A stretch of 64,000 nucleotides of DNA from JABFRJ01 sp031374735 (GCA_031374735.1 JANMGQ010000201.1:17598-81597), one strand, 5' to 3'. Counted from the stretch's first letter, positions 20,397 to 29,999 are shown. Program-made: numbers and translations. The notes: a model not told the origin generated them from the letters alone.

Positions 20397-21211
20397 TCAG
20401 GAGCGTTGACGCCGACTTCCGACGTCCTGGCAAAATGCGATGACCGTTTGCGCGACAACGTCCGGCTGGTCGGAATGCGCGAAGTGGCTGGCGTCTGGGA
20501 CTTCGACAAGTTGAGCCCCTGGAACACGCGATGCTAACAGACGACCGTTTTGCGGCGGGATCAAAAGATCCTCTCGCCCATGCAAAATGAGTGTTGGCAG
20601 GTGCAATCGCGGCAATTCATGATACGACGTCCAATAGATCAAGCCGTACAGCTGTGCGTCGTAACTTGAACGAAGCGGATAGCTGGCGATTCTGACGGCG
20701 TCATCTTCCGCGATGCGATCCGCGGGCGTTGCACGCGCGTAAACATAGGGGCGCATGGCGCGGAGCGATTGCTCGGTTTTTCACGTCGCCGGTCGAACAA
20801 CAGGCGCTGAACCTCCCAGTTGGGCAGGATCGCATAGGGATTGCCGCAATTGGTTGCGAGCACGGTCAGGGATCGCAGGCGCGCGGAATGTTCGATGGCA
20901 CACTGCTGTGCGATCATGCCGCCCATCGAAAAACCCAGCACGTGAGCCTTGTCGACACCAGCGGCATCCAGAACGCGGACCACATCGCGCGCCATATCCG
21001 AAACGCGATGGATCGTCGTGCCGCGTGGCGCCTCCGTTTGCCCAACCCCGCGATTGTCCAGCATGATCACACGGAAGTGGCGGGCGAGGCGCGGCGCAAA
21101 TCGAAACCAGAGCGCCGAGCTGCAACCCAACCCCATGATCAAAACGATCGGATCGCCCTGCCCGATTTCGTGCCAGAAGATGCGAGCGCCGCTCGATTCA
21201 ACAAGCGCCAT
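20397..21211 (-). pseudogene. Alpha/beta hydrolase interrupted by a frameshift
   Basis: The N-terminal frame (20639-21211) holds the oxyanion region (GQGDPIVLIMGLGCSS) and the nucleophile elbow GFSMGGM. The C-terminal frame (20397-20756) holds the acid (LILHGREDLLIPP) and the His (DASHFAHSDQP). The two join if one base is added to the A5 run (T5 on the plus strand, 20777-20781), restoring REKTEQSLRAMRPYVYAR. Restored length would be about 270 residues, normal for the family. It may be true decay or a homopolymer sequencing error. Hydrolases of this type are frequent in box clusters, perhaps removing stray CoA esters or lactones. It ends 13 bases from boxR, convergent. Confidence 0.82.
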
Positions 21212-22956
21212 CAGACTGCACGTTCATGAACGTAACGGCCCGGAGCCGATTCAATCGGTTTGAACTTTTTCGAGCCGAGTTGCTTTGGCGCGGCAATGCG
21301 CTTGCCAAGATGCGGCACGAGCCATTTGGCCCAGTCGTTCCACCAACTGCCTTTCTGGTTCGCAGCAGCGGCAAGCCACTGGTCGGGATCGTGCAACAGT
21401 TCGTTACTGTCATGCACCCAATAGTTGCGGCGGTTCTTTGAGGCCGGATTCATCGTGCCGGCAATGTGACCACCGCCGCCGAGACAGAAACGCACATTCG
21501 AACCGAGATGGCGCGCGCTCTCATAAGCGCCACGCCACGGCACGATGTGATCTTCGATAGCGCCCATGGCATAGGTCGGCAGGCCGATCGCCGTGATATC
21601 GAAGGCCTTGCCGCAGACGGTTGCAGCCCCCGGCGTGATCAGCTTGTTGCCCATGTAGGTGTGCTCCAAGTACCAAGCGTACATGGGACCCGGCAGGTTG
21701 GTCGGGTCGCTGTTCCAGTAGAGCAGACCAAATGGCGTGTGCTTCTTACCTTTGAGGTAACTGTTGGCCACATTGCCCCAGACAAGGTCATTGGCCTTGA
21801 GGCTGGCGAAGGCGGCCGAGATATCACGCGCCGGCATGACGCCGCCGGACTTCAGCGACTGGGACCTGTAGCGCATGAACGGGCTGTCCATATAGACGCC
21901 GATCTCGCCGATGTCGGTAAACTCTAGTCCAGCCGCGATCAAGGTCAGGCTGTTCACCCAGCTCTTGCGACCTTGTGCGATCAACGGCGCGAAGGCGGTG
22001 GCCGTCAGCGTGCCACCGGTGCAAAAGGCGAGGACATTCATGTCCTTTTGTCCGGTCACGTCGCGCACGATCTCCATGGCGCGGATGACACCATCCGTGA
22101 CGTACTGATCCCAGGTCAGATCGCGCTCTGCCTCTGACGTGTTCTTGAAGGAGACGAGAAACAGCTGATGCCCCTGGTCGACCGTCCACTTGACGAACGA
22201 GTTCTCGGGCTCAAGGTCCATCAGGTAGAATTTGTTGACGAACGGCGGCACGAACAGCATCGGTCGCGCGTGCACAGTATCACCGGCCGGCGCATAGTGG
22301 ACCAACTGCATGACCCGGTTTTCGAAGATCACTTCGCCAGGCGTCGCAGCGATATTGCGGCCGATCTCGAAAGCATTCTCGTCGGTGAGCGAGATATAGC
22401 CTTTGGCCATGTCCTCGCTGAGGTGACGCATGCCAGCAACCACGCTTGCGCCACGCGTTTCGATCGCGGCCTTGATCGCCTCCGGATTGGTCATCGGAAA
22501 ATTGGCTGGTGACCACGCCTCCGTCATCAGGCGCGTGTAGAACTCCAGTTGCTGACGTTGAGCAGGGTCGAGGTTCGCGCGCTCAATGGCTTCCGCAGTC
22601 AGTTTAGAGTTTGCGAGGTACGTGTCCTTCAGCCAACGGAACCACGGCTGCTGCTCCCACTCTGGTGCGGCGAACCGTGGGTCCGGTTTTGTGGCGGTGG
22701 TCGGGCTGGTGCCTGTGCCGGCGTCTGTCGATGCCGGCGTGAACATGCGCGTCATGAGACTGATATGTTCCTGGGCAAACCGCTGCTGGAGATTGAACCA
22801 ATAGAATGGTGAGGCGTTGTTGAGCATCGTCTGCGCCACCTCCACCACTTTTTGGGGCTCAGCGATGGCACAGCGCACGACATCCGCAGCAATCTTGCTG
22901 TCCGTCTGCAGATTGCCTGCGTGTTTGGTGACATCGGTCTTGGGCTTCTTTGCCAT
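21211..22956 (-). CDS. phaC: Class I poly(3-hydroxyalkanoate) synthase
   Basis: The 581-residue protein matches PhaC of class I. It has the PhaC N-terminal domain (MLNNASPFYWFNLQQRF region), then the alpha/beta-hydrolase domain with the catalytic Cys in LAFCTGGTL, Asp in AIEDHIVPW and His in GGGGHIAGTMNP. The lipase-like box has Ala-Phe-Cys where most synthases have Gly-Tyr-Cys. The enzyme polymerises hydroxyacyl-CoA into storage granules. Its start has GGAGAGC upstream. Its stop coincides with the start of the hydrolase gene, and adh lies 27 bases upstream, so the genes look cotranscribed. In this setting it would store acetyl-CoA from benzoate. Confidence 0.94.
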   Translation of the reverse strand: MAKKPKTDVTKHAGNLQTDSKIAADVVRCAIAEPQKVVEVAQTMLNNASPFYWFNLQQRFAQEHISLMTRMFTPASTDAGTGTSPTTATKPDPRFAAPEWEQQPWFRWLKDTYLANSKLTAEAIERANLDPAQRQQLEFYTRLMTEAWSPANFPMTNPEAIKAAIETRGASVVAGMRHLSEDMAKGYISLTDENAFEIGRNIAATPGEVIFENRVMQLVHYAPAGDTVHARPMLFVPPFVNKFYLMDLEPENSFVKWTVDQGHQLFLVSFKNTSEAERDLTWDQYVTDGVIRAMEIVRDVTGQKDMNVLAFCTGGTLTATAFAPLIAQGRKSWVNSLTLIAAGLEFTDIGEIGVYMDSPFMRYRSQSLKSGGVMPARDISAAFASLKANDLVWGNVANSYLKGKKHTPFGLLYWNSDPTNLPGPMYAWYLEHTYMGNKLITPGAATVCGKAFDITAIGLPTYAMGAIEDHIVPWRGAYESARHLGSNVRFCLGGGGHIAGTMNPASKNRRNYWVHDSNELLHDPDQWLAAAANQKGSWWNDWAKWLVPHLGKRIAAPKQLGSKKFKPIESAPGRYVHERAV

Positions 22957-22983
22957 CGGTGCTCTCCAGCGGGATCGTTGACG

Positions 22984-24033
22984 TCACGGCAGCATGACAA
23001 CGCGACCGCGGACGCGGCCCTGCTTCAAGTCGGCCAGCGCGTCATTCAGCTGATTGAGCGGACGCGTCGCGACCGGCAGTTCCGTCAGGGCACCATTGCG
23101 CGCGATGTCCATCACCTCGCGCATCTCCTGCAGGCTGCCGACGTAGGAGCCCTTGATGGTCACGGCCTTCATGGAGATCATCGCCGGTGCGATCGGCGTG
23201 GCGCCACCGAACAAGCCGACGGACACAAGCGTTCCGGCTTTGCCGAGCGCATTGAAGCCGAACGCGAAACTGGAGCCGGCACCGACAAAATCAATGACGG
23301 CTTGCACGCCGCCGCCGGTCGCCTTCAAGAGCGAGCGCACGGCTGTCGCCTCCGCGGGGTCGATGCACTCGGCAGCACCGGCCGCCTTGGCGAGATCCCA
23401 CTTGCTCTTGTCGGTTTCGGCAACGATGGGCGCTGGCAGGTTCATCGCGGTGGCGAGGCGCACGCCGGAGAGACCGACGCCACCGGCGCCGATGATCAAG
23501 AGTTTGCCGCCAGCCGGGAATGGCGTCACTTTTTTCATGGCACTGTAGGCCGTCAATCCCGAGCAGGCGTAGGTGCAGGCCTGCGCTTCGGCGAGCGTGC
23601 CGTAGTCGATCAGATATTTGGCATCCGGCACGAGCACCTTGTTCGAAAAGCCGCCGTCACGGTGAATGCCGAGGGCTGCCGGCGCATTGCACAGATGCTC
23701 GTTGCCGGCCTGGCAGAGGCAGCATTTGCCGCAACCGATCCACGGAAACACGACGCGCTTGTCGCCGATTTTCACACCCTTGGCGTCAGGACCAATCGCC
23801 GAGACCGTGCCGGCGATTTCATGGCCGAGCGTGCGGGGCGGATTGACGATGCGCGTGGCATCGACCTTGGCACCATCACCGAGATCGAAGTAGCCGTCGT
23901 GCAGGTGCACGTCGCTGTGGCAGAGGCCGCAGGCCTTCACATCGATCACGACTTGATGGCCGGTCGGCGCCGGGGCAGACCCTTTCACTTCGACGAACGG
24001 CTGGGCAAATTTTTCAAGGCGATAGCTGAGCAT
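22984..24033 (-). CDS. Zinc-dependent NAD alcohol dehydrogenase
   Basis: The 349-residue medium-chain dehydrogenase has the catalytic zinc ligands in CGLCHSDVH and GHE, the four-cysteine structural zinc loop CGKCCLCQAGNEHLC, and a Rossmann motif (IIGAGGVGLSG). GGAG precedes the ATG at 24033. Some enzymes of this type near benzoate clusters act on hydroxycyclohexene-carbonyl-CoA, others on simple alcohols; the sequence does not decide. It lies between benzoate-CoA ligase and phaC on the same strand, with short gaps, so it probably belongs to the aromatic acid operon. Confidence 0.88.
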   Translation of the reverse strand: MLSYRLEKFAQPFVEVKGSAPAPTGHQVVIDVKACGLCHSDVHLHDGYFDLGDGAKVDATRIVNPPRTLGHEIAGTVSAIGPDAKGVKIGDKRVVFPWIGCGKCCLCQAGNEHLCNAPAALGIHRDGGFSNKVLVPDAKYLIDYGTLAEAQACTYACSGLTAYSAMKKVTPFPAGGKLLIIGAGGVGLSGVRLATAMNLPAPIVAETDKSKWDLAKAAGAAECIDPAEATAVRSLLKATGGGVQAVIDFVGAGSSFAFGFNALGKAGTLVSVGLFGGATPIAPAMISMKAVTIKGSYVGSLQEMREVMDIARNGALTELPVATRPLNQLNDALADLKQGRVRGRVVMLP

Positions 24034-24075
24034 GGGGGACTCCGTTGGGGAAACTGTGTGCAGGCGAATTTCAGA

Positions 24076-25647
24076 TCATTCGTCGCGCAGCTTGAAGCGC
24101 TGTATCTTGCCGGTCGCCGTTTTTGGCAGTTCCGAGCGAATTTCGATCCAGCGTGGATACTTCCAGGCGCCGGCCTGCGATTTGACTTGCGCTTTGAGCG
24201 CCTCGAACAGGTGTTCGCTCGGCTGATGGCCGGGCTTCAGGACGACGAATGCCATCGGCTTCATCAGGCCGTCGCTGTCTTCCTTGCCAATCACAGCTGC
24301 TTCAAGAACAGCGTCATTGGCGATCAGCGCGCTCTCGACCTCGAACGGTGACACCCAGATCCCCGACACCTTGAACATATCGTCGGTGCGACCGCAGTAG
24401 ACATAATTGCCGTCTTCGGCGACGCGATACTTGTCGCCCGTGTAGGTCCACTCGCCCCGGAAGGTGCGGCGGGACTTCTCGCGCTGACGCCAGTAGCCAT
24501 CAGACGAGGTTGGCCCTTTGATGATGAGTTCACCGATTTCGCCAACGGGCACATCGGCGTCGTTCTCATCGATGATGCGCGCCTCGTAGCCCGGAACCGG
24601 CTTGCCCGACGTGCCGTAGCGCACGCTGCCGGGGCGGTTGGATAGAAAGATGTGCAACATCTCAGTCGAGCCGATACCGTCGATCACTTCGGTGCCGACG
24701 GTCTCCTGCCACCGCTTGCCGATCTCTTCGGGCAGCGCTTCGCCCGCCGATGACGTCAGGCGCAGACGCGACGAACCAGCCCCGCGTCCGATGCCTGGGC
24801 GCGCCAGCATGGCCGTGAAGAGGGTCGGCGCGCCGCAGAAAATGGTCGGATTGTGCTGACGCAGAACTTGGCCGACGCTGTCAGGGGTCGGTCGCCCAGG
24901 CAGCAGGACGGCCGAAGCGCCGACGGACAGCGGAAACGTCAAGCCGTTACCCAGGCCATAGGCAAAGAACAGTTTGGCCGCGGAGAAGACGACATCGTCA
25001 GGGCCGATGCCGAGCACGCCTTTGCCATAGAGCTCGGCCGTTTTCATCAAGCTGGACTGAACGTGCTGCGTGCCTTTTGGACTGCCGGTCGATCCGGACG
25101 AATAGAGCCAGAAGGCAGTGTCATCAGCATGCGTCGGCACGGCGTCGAAGCGGGCGGAACATGTGTTCAGGAGCGCATTGAAATTCACGATGTTGTGGTC
25201 GCTCGGGGCACCGACGACGATGATCTGCAGCGGTCGCAGGCGATTGATCTCGTCGAGGACATGGGCGGCCTGATCGTACAGTTCGCCTGTGATCACCACG
25301 GCGGTCGCGCCTGAGTCTGCGATCATGTAGCGCCAGGTGTCAGGCGGCAGCAGTGTATTCAGTGGAATCGGCACGACTCCGGCCTTGATGGCGCCGAGGA
25401 ACGCAACCGGCAGATCGACCGTGTCTTGCATGATCAGCACGATGCGGTTTTCACGCACGATGCCAAGCCGACCGAGCGCGTTGGCGAACTGGTTGGTGCG
25501 CGCGTTCAGCTCGAAATAGGTGAGTGATGTTTCATGGTCGATGAAGGCGCGGCGGCTGCCACGACCTTCGAGAACATGCCGATCCACAAGATCAACCGCC
25601 GCGTTGTAGGCTCCCGGGACGAGCGTGAAGGGCGTCGACATGTGCAT
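24076..25647 (-). CDS. bclA: Benzoate-CoA ligase
   Basis: The 523-residue AMP-forming acyl-CoA synthetase has the P-loop YSSGSTGSPKGT, the A8 hinge region GRTDDMFKVSG and the C-terminal catalytic lysine in PKTATGKIQRFKL. The segment AKLFFAYGLGNGLTFPLSVGA is typical of benzoate-CoA ligases (BclA/BadA), and the location with box genes agrees. It makes benzoyl-CoA from benzoate, CoA and ATP, the entry reaction. ATG codons at 25647 and 25641 are both possible; AGGG sits nine bases before the second. Confidence 0.93.
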   Translation of the reverse strand: MHMSTPFTLVPGAYNAAVDLVDRHVLEGRGSRRAFIDHETSLTYFELNARTNQFANALGRLGIVRENRIVLIMQDTVDLPVAFLGAIKAGVVPIPLNTLLPPDTWRYMIADSGATAVVITGELYDQAAHVLDEINRLRPLQIIVVGAPSDHNIVNFNALLNTCSARFDAVPTHADDTAFWLYSSGSTGSPKGTQHVQSSLMKTAELYGKGVLGIGPDDVVFSAAKLFFAYGLGNGLTFPLSVGASAVLLPGRPTPDSVGQVLRQHNPTIFCGAPTLFTAMLARPGIGRGAGSSRLRLTSSAGEALPEEIGKRWQETVGTEVIDGIGSTEMLHIFLSNRPGSVRYGTSGKPVPGYEARIIDENDADVPVGEIGELIIKGPTSSDGYWRQREKSRRTFRGEWTYTGDKYRVAEDGNYVYCGRTDDMFKVSGIWVSPFEVESALIANDAVLEAAVIGKEDSDGLMKPMAFVVLKPGHQPSEHLFEALKAQVKSQAGAWKYPRWIEIRSELPKTATGKIQRFKLRDE

Positions 25648-25762
25648 GATCCCTGGTGCTGCTGGATGAACCGCGCGTCATCGCGGAGGCTGAGGGCTGA
25701 AGATATAAAGGTATTCGGTTAGCTCCTCTGCCAATCAATCGACCGGCCGAGGAGCCGCACAG

Positions 25763-26740
25763 TCACTGCGCTTCAAACTTCATGTCTTTGGTCATCGCGT
25801 CAAGTTTCGCAACTTCGGATGCGAAGTACTTGTCGGCGGCGTCGGTCGACGTCGTATCGATGACGATCGAGCCGGTGTTGCCGATCGCGGTGCGCACTTC
25901 GGGCGTCTTCATGACATTGGCCATGGCCTTGTTGAGTGCTTCGGCCACATCGTTCGGCGTGTCCTTGCGCACGAAGATACCGGCCCAGATGTCCTGGGCG
26001 AAATTCGGCAGGCTCTTGCTTTGGCCGGTCGCGGCGACATCAGGCGCGAAGGCGTTGGGCTGCTTCGCGATCCAGGCGAGCATGCGCAGTCTCTTCTGCT
26101 CCTGCAGACCTTTGTAGGAGTTGGCGTACGGGAAGATCGTGAAGTCGACCTGACTGCTGGCGATGTCCTGCAGCATGGGGGCGGCGCCCTTGTAGGGCAC
26201 ATGCACGACTTTGGCGCCGATCTGCTTGGCCATGTCTTCGGTCAGCACGTGATAGAGCGAGCCGACACCAACGCTGCCATACGCGACAGGCTTTTGTGCC
26301 GCCTTCAGGAACTCCACGAATTCGTCGACCGTTTTGGCAGGATGATCTGGACGCAGGACGATCATCAGCGGGTTCTGCGTGATCTGCGTGATATGACGGA
26401 ACTGGTCCGGCTTGAACTTGATGTCCTTGTTGACGAGCGGTGACAGGATCAGCTCGTTCGGTGAGCCCTGGAAGATCATGCGGCCGTCGGCTGGCGTGTT
26501 GAGCAATTTAGCTGCGGCGATGCCACCGCTGGCGCCACCGAGGTTCTCGACGTTGACGGTCTGTCCGAGTTCTTTCGCGAGTGCTGGTGCCAGCAGGCGC
26601 GCAATGGCGTCAGAGAGGCCACCGGCGGGGTATGGCACCATCAGCGTCATGGTCTTGCCAGGGCCAACCTGGGCTGAAGCCGATGCGACGGCGCCGAAGC
26701 CGAGGGCTGCGCCCGCAAGGGCTGAGAGAATCCGTTTCAT
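25763..26740 (-). CDS. tctC: Tripartite tricarboxylate transporter substrate-binding protein (TctC family)
   Basis: The product has about 325 residues with a clear Sec signal peptide (MKRILSALAGAALGFGAVASASA) and the Bug/TctC fold: MVPYPAGGLSDAIARLL, VENLGGASGGIAA, HVPYKGAAPMLQDI. I start at ATG 26740, because GGAGG lies just upstream of it and inside the longer frame. The periplasmic protein would deliver substrate to TctAB. Placed beside benzoate-CoA ligase, the substrate is probably an aromatic or related carboxylate, an inference. Confidence 0.93.
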   Translation of the reverse strand: MKRILSALAGAALGFGAVASASAQVGPGKTMTLMVPYPAGGLSDAIARLLAPALAKELGQTVNVENLGGASGGIAAAKLLNTPADGRMIFQGSPNELILSPLVNKDIKFKPDQFRHITQITQNPLMIVLRPDHPAKTVDEFVEFLKAAQKPVAYGSVGVGSLYHVLTEDMAKQIGAKVVHVPYKGAAPMLQDIASSQVDFTIFPYANSYKGLQEQKRLRMLAWIAKQPNAFAPDVAATGQSKSLPNFAQDIWAGIFVRKDTPNDVAEALNKAMANVMKTPEVRTAIGNTGSIVIDTTSTDAADKYFASEVAKLDAMTKDMKFEAQ

Positions 26741-26805
26741 GCGACTTTCCTCCACTGTTGAAGTTTATCAGTCAGACTTCGGTGTCATCCCGTGCCTGAA
26801 GATTT

Positions 26806-28299
26806 CTAGGCCGCTTCCGCGCGTGTCTTGCGGAAGGCGGGAAGCAGAATGAGCGCGAGACAAATGGCCGAGAGGCCAAGCAGTGCCGCGCTGATGGGTC
26901 GAGTGACGAGCACACTCGGGTCGCCATGCGAGATCAGCAGCGTGCGCCGGAGGTATTCCTCCATGGCCGCGCCGAGCACGAAGCCGAACAGCATCGGCGC
27001 CGGCTCGCAGCCGAGCTTCTTCAGCACGTAACCAAACAAACCGAAGGCGACCATGATGTAGAGATCGAACACCGTGTTCGAGAGCGAGAACACGCCGATC
27101 GCGCAAAACACAGCAATCATCGGGAACAGATAGCGGTAGGGCACCTGGATCATGCGCACCCAGATGCCGATCAGCGGCAGGTTGAGGGCGAGCAGCATGG
27201 CATTGCCGACCCACATGGACGCGATCAGCCCCCAGAACAGCGCGGGTTCCGCGGTCATCACGGTGGGGCCGGGCACGATGTTCTTGACGATCATGGCGCC
27301 GATCATCAGCGCCATGACGGGATTGGCCGGCAAGCCGAGCGTCAGCATCGGCACGAACGACATCTGTGCGCCGGCGTTGTTGGCGGCTTCGGGCGACGCG
27401 ATGCCCTCGATAACACCGGTGCCGAGCAGATGGCCGTTCTTCGAGGCCTTCTTCTCGAACGCGTAGGCGGCAAAGGATGCCATGGCACCGCCGGCACCCG
27501 GCAGCACACCGAGCAAGGCGCCGATGGTTGTTCCACGCAGCATCGAAGGGATCATGCGCGACCAGTCTTCGCGCGTCGGCATCAAGCCCTTCACAGGCGC
27601 GACCTCAAGCTCCGTGTCGCCACCTTCCTCCAAGTTGGAGATGATCTCGGCGATGCCGAAGATGCCCATGGCGACGACGACGAAATTCAAACCGTCAGCA
27701 AGATCGGGATAGCCGAACGCATAGCGCTGCGTGCCTGAAGTCACGTCAGTGCCGACGCTGCCGAGAAACAGCCCGAGGACAATCATCGCCAGCGCGTGGA
27801 ATACAGAGCCATTTGCCAACACGACGGCCGCGACCAGGCCGAGAACCATCAGCGAGAAATACTCCGCCGGGCCGAATTGACCGGCCATCTCAGAAATCGG
27901 CGGCGCGAACAGCGCGATCAGCACGGTGCAAACAGTGCCGGCGAAGAACGACGAAATGGCTGCTGCCGCGAGTGCCCGACCAGCGGCGCCCTGCCGTGCC
28001 ATCTTGTAGCCGTCGAGGGCCGTCACGACGGACGTCACCTCGCCCGGGAGATTGACGAGGATCGCCGTTGTCGAGCCGCCGTACTGCGCTCCGTAGAAGA
28101 TGCCGGCCATCATGATCAGCGCGGAAACCGGCTCCAGCGCAAACGTTGCCGGCAGCAGCATGGCAATCGTCGCCGTCGGGCCAAGGCCCGGAAGCACACC
28201 GATGGCGGTGCCAAGGAAACAGCCAACGAGGCACCACCACAAATTAATCGGCGTGACGGCGACCGAGAGACCGAGCCAGAGGTTTGCGAATATGTCCAT
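26806..28299 (-). CDS. tctA: Tripartite tricarboxylate transporter large membrane subunit (TctA family)
   Basis: The 497-residue, strongly hydrophobic protein has about a dozen membrane segments. It carries the TctA markers GVLPGLGPTATIAMLLP near the N-terminus and its internal repeat LLGVLPGAGGAMASFAAY. GAGG lies about eight bases before the ATG at 28299. It forms the channel part of the transporter with TctB. Gene order on the strand is tctB-tctA-tctC. Confidence 0.95.
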   Translation of the reverse strand: MDIFANLWLGLSVAVTPINLWWCLVGCFLGTAIGVLPGLGPTATIAMLLPATFALEPVSALIMMAGIFYGAQYGGSTTAILVNLPGEVTSVVTALDGYKMARQGAAGRALAAAAISSFFAGTVCTVLIALFAPPISEMAGQFGPAEYFSLMVLGLVAAVVLANGSVFHALAMIVLGLFLGSVGTDVTSGTQRYAFGYPDLADGLNFVVVAMGIFGIAEIISNLEEGGDTELEVAPVKGLMPTREDWSRMIPSMLRGTTIGALLGVLPGAGGAMASFAAYAFEKKASKNGHLLGTGVIEGIASPEAANNAGAQMSFVPMLTLGLPANPVMALMIGAMIVKNIVPGPTVMTAEPALFWGLIASMWVGNAMLLALNLPLIGIWVRMIQVPYRYLFPMIAVFCAIGVFSLSNTVFDLYIMVAFGLFGYVLKKLGCEPAPMLFGFVLGAAMEEYLRRTLLISHGDPSVLVTRPISAALLGLSAICLALILLPAFRKTRAEAA

Positions 28300-28309
28300 G
28301 ATCGTGACC

Positions 28310-28798
28310 TCAACGCTTGAACGGTAGGAGAGACACGGCCGGCTCGAGCCAGGGCCCGACCAGCGGCATCGGAATGCCGAGCCCGACCACGAAGACGAGT
28401 GCGCAAACGGTGATCAGCGCGGCGAGCCCGAGCAAGGACATCAGGTCCAGTTTGAATTGCTGACTGGCGGCCGCGCAGGTGAGGCCAAAAACGGCCGTAG
28501 CAACGATGAAGCCTGCCGGTTCGAGCAGCAGTGCAAACAGCATGCAGGCGAGAAGCACGAGAACGAGGGGCCGCCAGCTGATCGGCGTGATCGCTGGGCT
28601 CTCGATCGTGACGCTGCGCATCACGCCGAGGACGCCGAAACCGATCAGCAAGGCGGCGAGCACTTTCGGGAAATAGCCCGAGCCCATGCGGCCGGCAGTG
28701 CCCATCGGGTAAGCCCAACCGAACCACAGCCCCGCAGCGCCTATGGCAAGGTAAATCAGTCCGGCCCACAGATCTCGCGAACTCGACACGCGCAACAT
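28310..28798 (-). CDS. tctB: Tripartite tricarboxylate transporter small membrane subunit (TctB family)
   Basis: The 162-residue protein has four predicted membrane segments (LWAGLIYLAIGAAGLWFG, then the VLAALLIGFGVLGVM, LVLVLLACMLFALLL and LAALITVCALVFVVGLGI regions), as in TctB. I start at ATG 28798, with GGAGG six bases upstream; the longer frame to 28879 lacks such a site. It is the first gene of the transporter operon, divergent from the GntR gene. Confidence 0.9.
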   Translation of the reverse strand: MLRVSSSRDLWAGLIYLAIGAAGLWFGWAYPMGTAGRMGSGYFPKVLAALLIGFGVLGVMRSVTIESPAITPISWRPLVLVLLACMLFALLLEPAGFIVATAVFGLTCAAASQQFKLDLMSLLGLAALITVCALVFVVGLGIPMPLVGPWLEPAVSLLPFKR

Positions 28799-28919
28799 GG
28801 CGCCCTCCAGACGGGTGGACGTTTCCAGTTCGTCGACGTGGACCGCCGATCTGAGGTTTTGTGATCGCGTGACCGGCACTCTGGTTCACATGCAACAAAA
28901 GTAGCCACAAAATTGATGA

Positions 28920-29043
28920 CTGTCAACAGTTGTCGATGATATTGTTTTCAGTTGACGATGCTACCGCCAGGAGAGGCACAACGCCGTGCGCGGCACGTCG
29001 CCACGACACGCGGACGGTTTTCATAAAACAGTTGACAGTTGAC
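28920..29043. promoter_or_regulatory. tctB-gntR intergenic operator repeats (CAGTTGAC boxes)
   Basis: The gap between the divergent tctB and GntR genes holds CAGTTGAC at 28949-28956 and a tandem pair at 29029-29043, plus the dyad CTGTCAACAGTTGTC from 28920. These are likely binding sites of the adjacent GntR-type regulator. The 12-mer CTGTCAACAGTT (28920-28931) occurs again before boxC, hinting at shared control. Confidence 0.6.
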
Positions 29044-29094
29044 GACGCCGAGCTAACATCGAGGCCCGTTATTGAAACCGGAGTCGCTTCACGA

Positions 29095-29790
29095 ATGGCT
29101 GAACCTCTGTACGCCAACGTGGTCAAGCTTCCGCCGAAGCTGAGCTTGTCGAGCAGCGTTCGTGAGCAACTTATTCGGCTCATTGTGATCGGCACTTTGA
29201 AGCCGGGGGATCGGATCAACGAGGTCCAGATTGCCACTTCCCTTGGCGTGAGCCGTGGCCCTGTGCGCGAAGCCGCGCGCGAACTCGAGGGACAGGGGCT
29301 TCTGGTGAGCCGCCCGAACCAGGGGTTCTACGTCGCAACGTTCTCGGGGCGTGATATCATCGATCTCTACGAAGTCCGGGATTGGATCGAGAGTGCGATT
29401 GTCCACGACATTGCCAAGTATGGATCGCCGGAGATTATCCGGTCGATCTTGGGCGACGTCGAACGTATTGACTGCTCAGCGCAGATCGCCTTTTCCGAAA
29501 GCCTGTTCGCCCACCGTGTCCGCATGATTGATCACGTCCACAATCGACTGCTCGCCGAGCAGGCACTCGCGCTCTATCGAAAGTTCCTGCTCGTGATCGC
29601 GGTGATTGACGTGGCTGACGCCAACGAGCGCATGGTGCGCATCGTTGGATACCTGCGCAAGTTCTGGACACTCGTCGGATCTGGCGAGCACACCGCCGCG
29701 ATCACGCTGCTGCGCGAGGAGAACAAGCATTGGTGCGCCAATGTTGCGACGCGTTTCCCTGCCGATAACGGTCGCCCAATTGCATCGTAG
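29095..29790 (+). CDS. GntR-family transcriptional regulator (FCD type)
   Basis: The 231-residue protein has an N-terminal winged helix (LKPGDRINEVQIATSLGVSR, then GPVREAARELEGQGL) and an all-helical C-terminal ligand domain of the FCD type (YEVRDWIESAIV; later LREENKHWC). I start at ATG 29095; an open frame to 28930 runs through the operator repeats and is not family-like. It is divergent from tctBAC and probably controls uptake genes in response to an organic acid. Confidence 0.88.
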   Translation: MAEPLYANVVKLPPKLSLSSSVREQLIRLIVIGTLKPGDRINEVQIATSLGVSRGPVREAARELEGQGLLVSRPNQGFYVATFSGRDIIDLYEVRDWIESAIVHDIAKYGSPEIIRSILGDVERIDCSAQIAFSESLFAHRVRMIDHVHNRLLAEQALALYRKFLLVIAVIDVADANERMVRIVGYLRKFWTLVGSGEHTAAITLLREENKHWCANVATRFPADNGRPIAS

Positions 29791-29858
29791 CGCGGCGCGC
29801 CAACGACTACGTCCTGTGACTTCAGCGTCGCTCGTTCTTCTGTTCAAGGAGCTTGCCC

Positions 29859-29999
29859 ATGTCCCAGCAACTCTATTACGCCCCTGGCGCCTGCTCGTTC
29901 GTGCCGCATGCGTTGCTCGAGATCGCGGGCGTCCCGTTCGAAGCGAAGATGGTGAAGCTCCACAAGGGCGAGCAGTCGACGCCGGAATACATGGCCATA
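29859..29999 (+). pseudogene. Glutathione S-transferase, N-terminal fragment
   Basis: A good ribosome-binding site (AAGGAG) and ATG 29859 open a frame with the thioredoxin-like N-terminal domain of a glutathione S-transferase: LYYAPGACSFVPHALLEIAG, then VPFEAKMVKLHKGEQSTPEY. Similarity stops after about 47 residues at TPEYMAI, where the sequence switches to a transposase remnant on the other strand. About 150 residues are lost, so the gene is dead. Confidence 0.8.
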
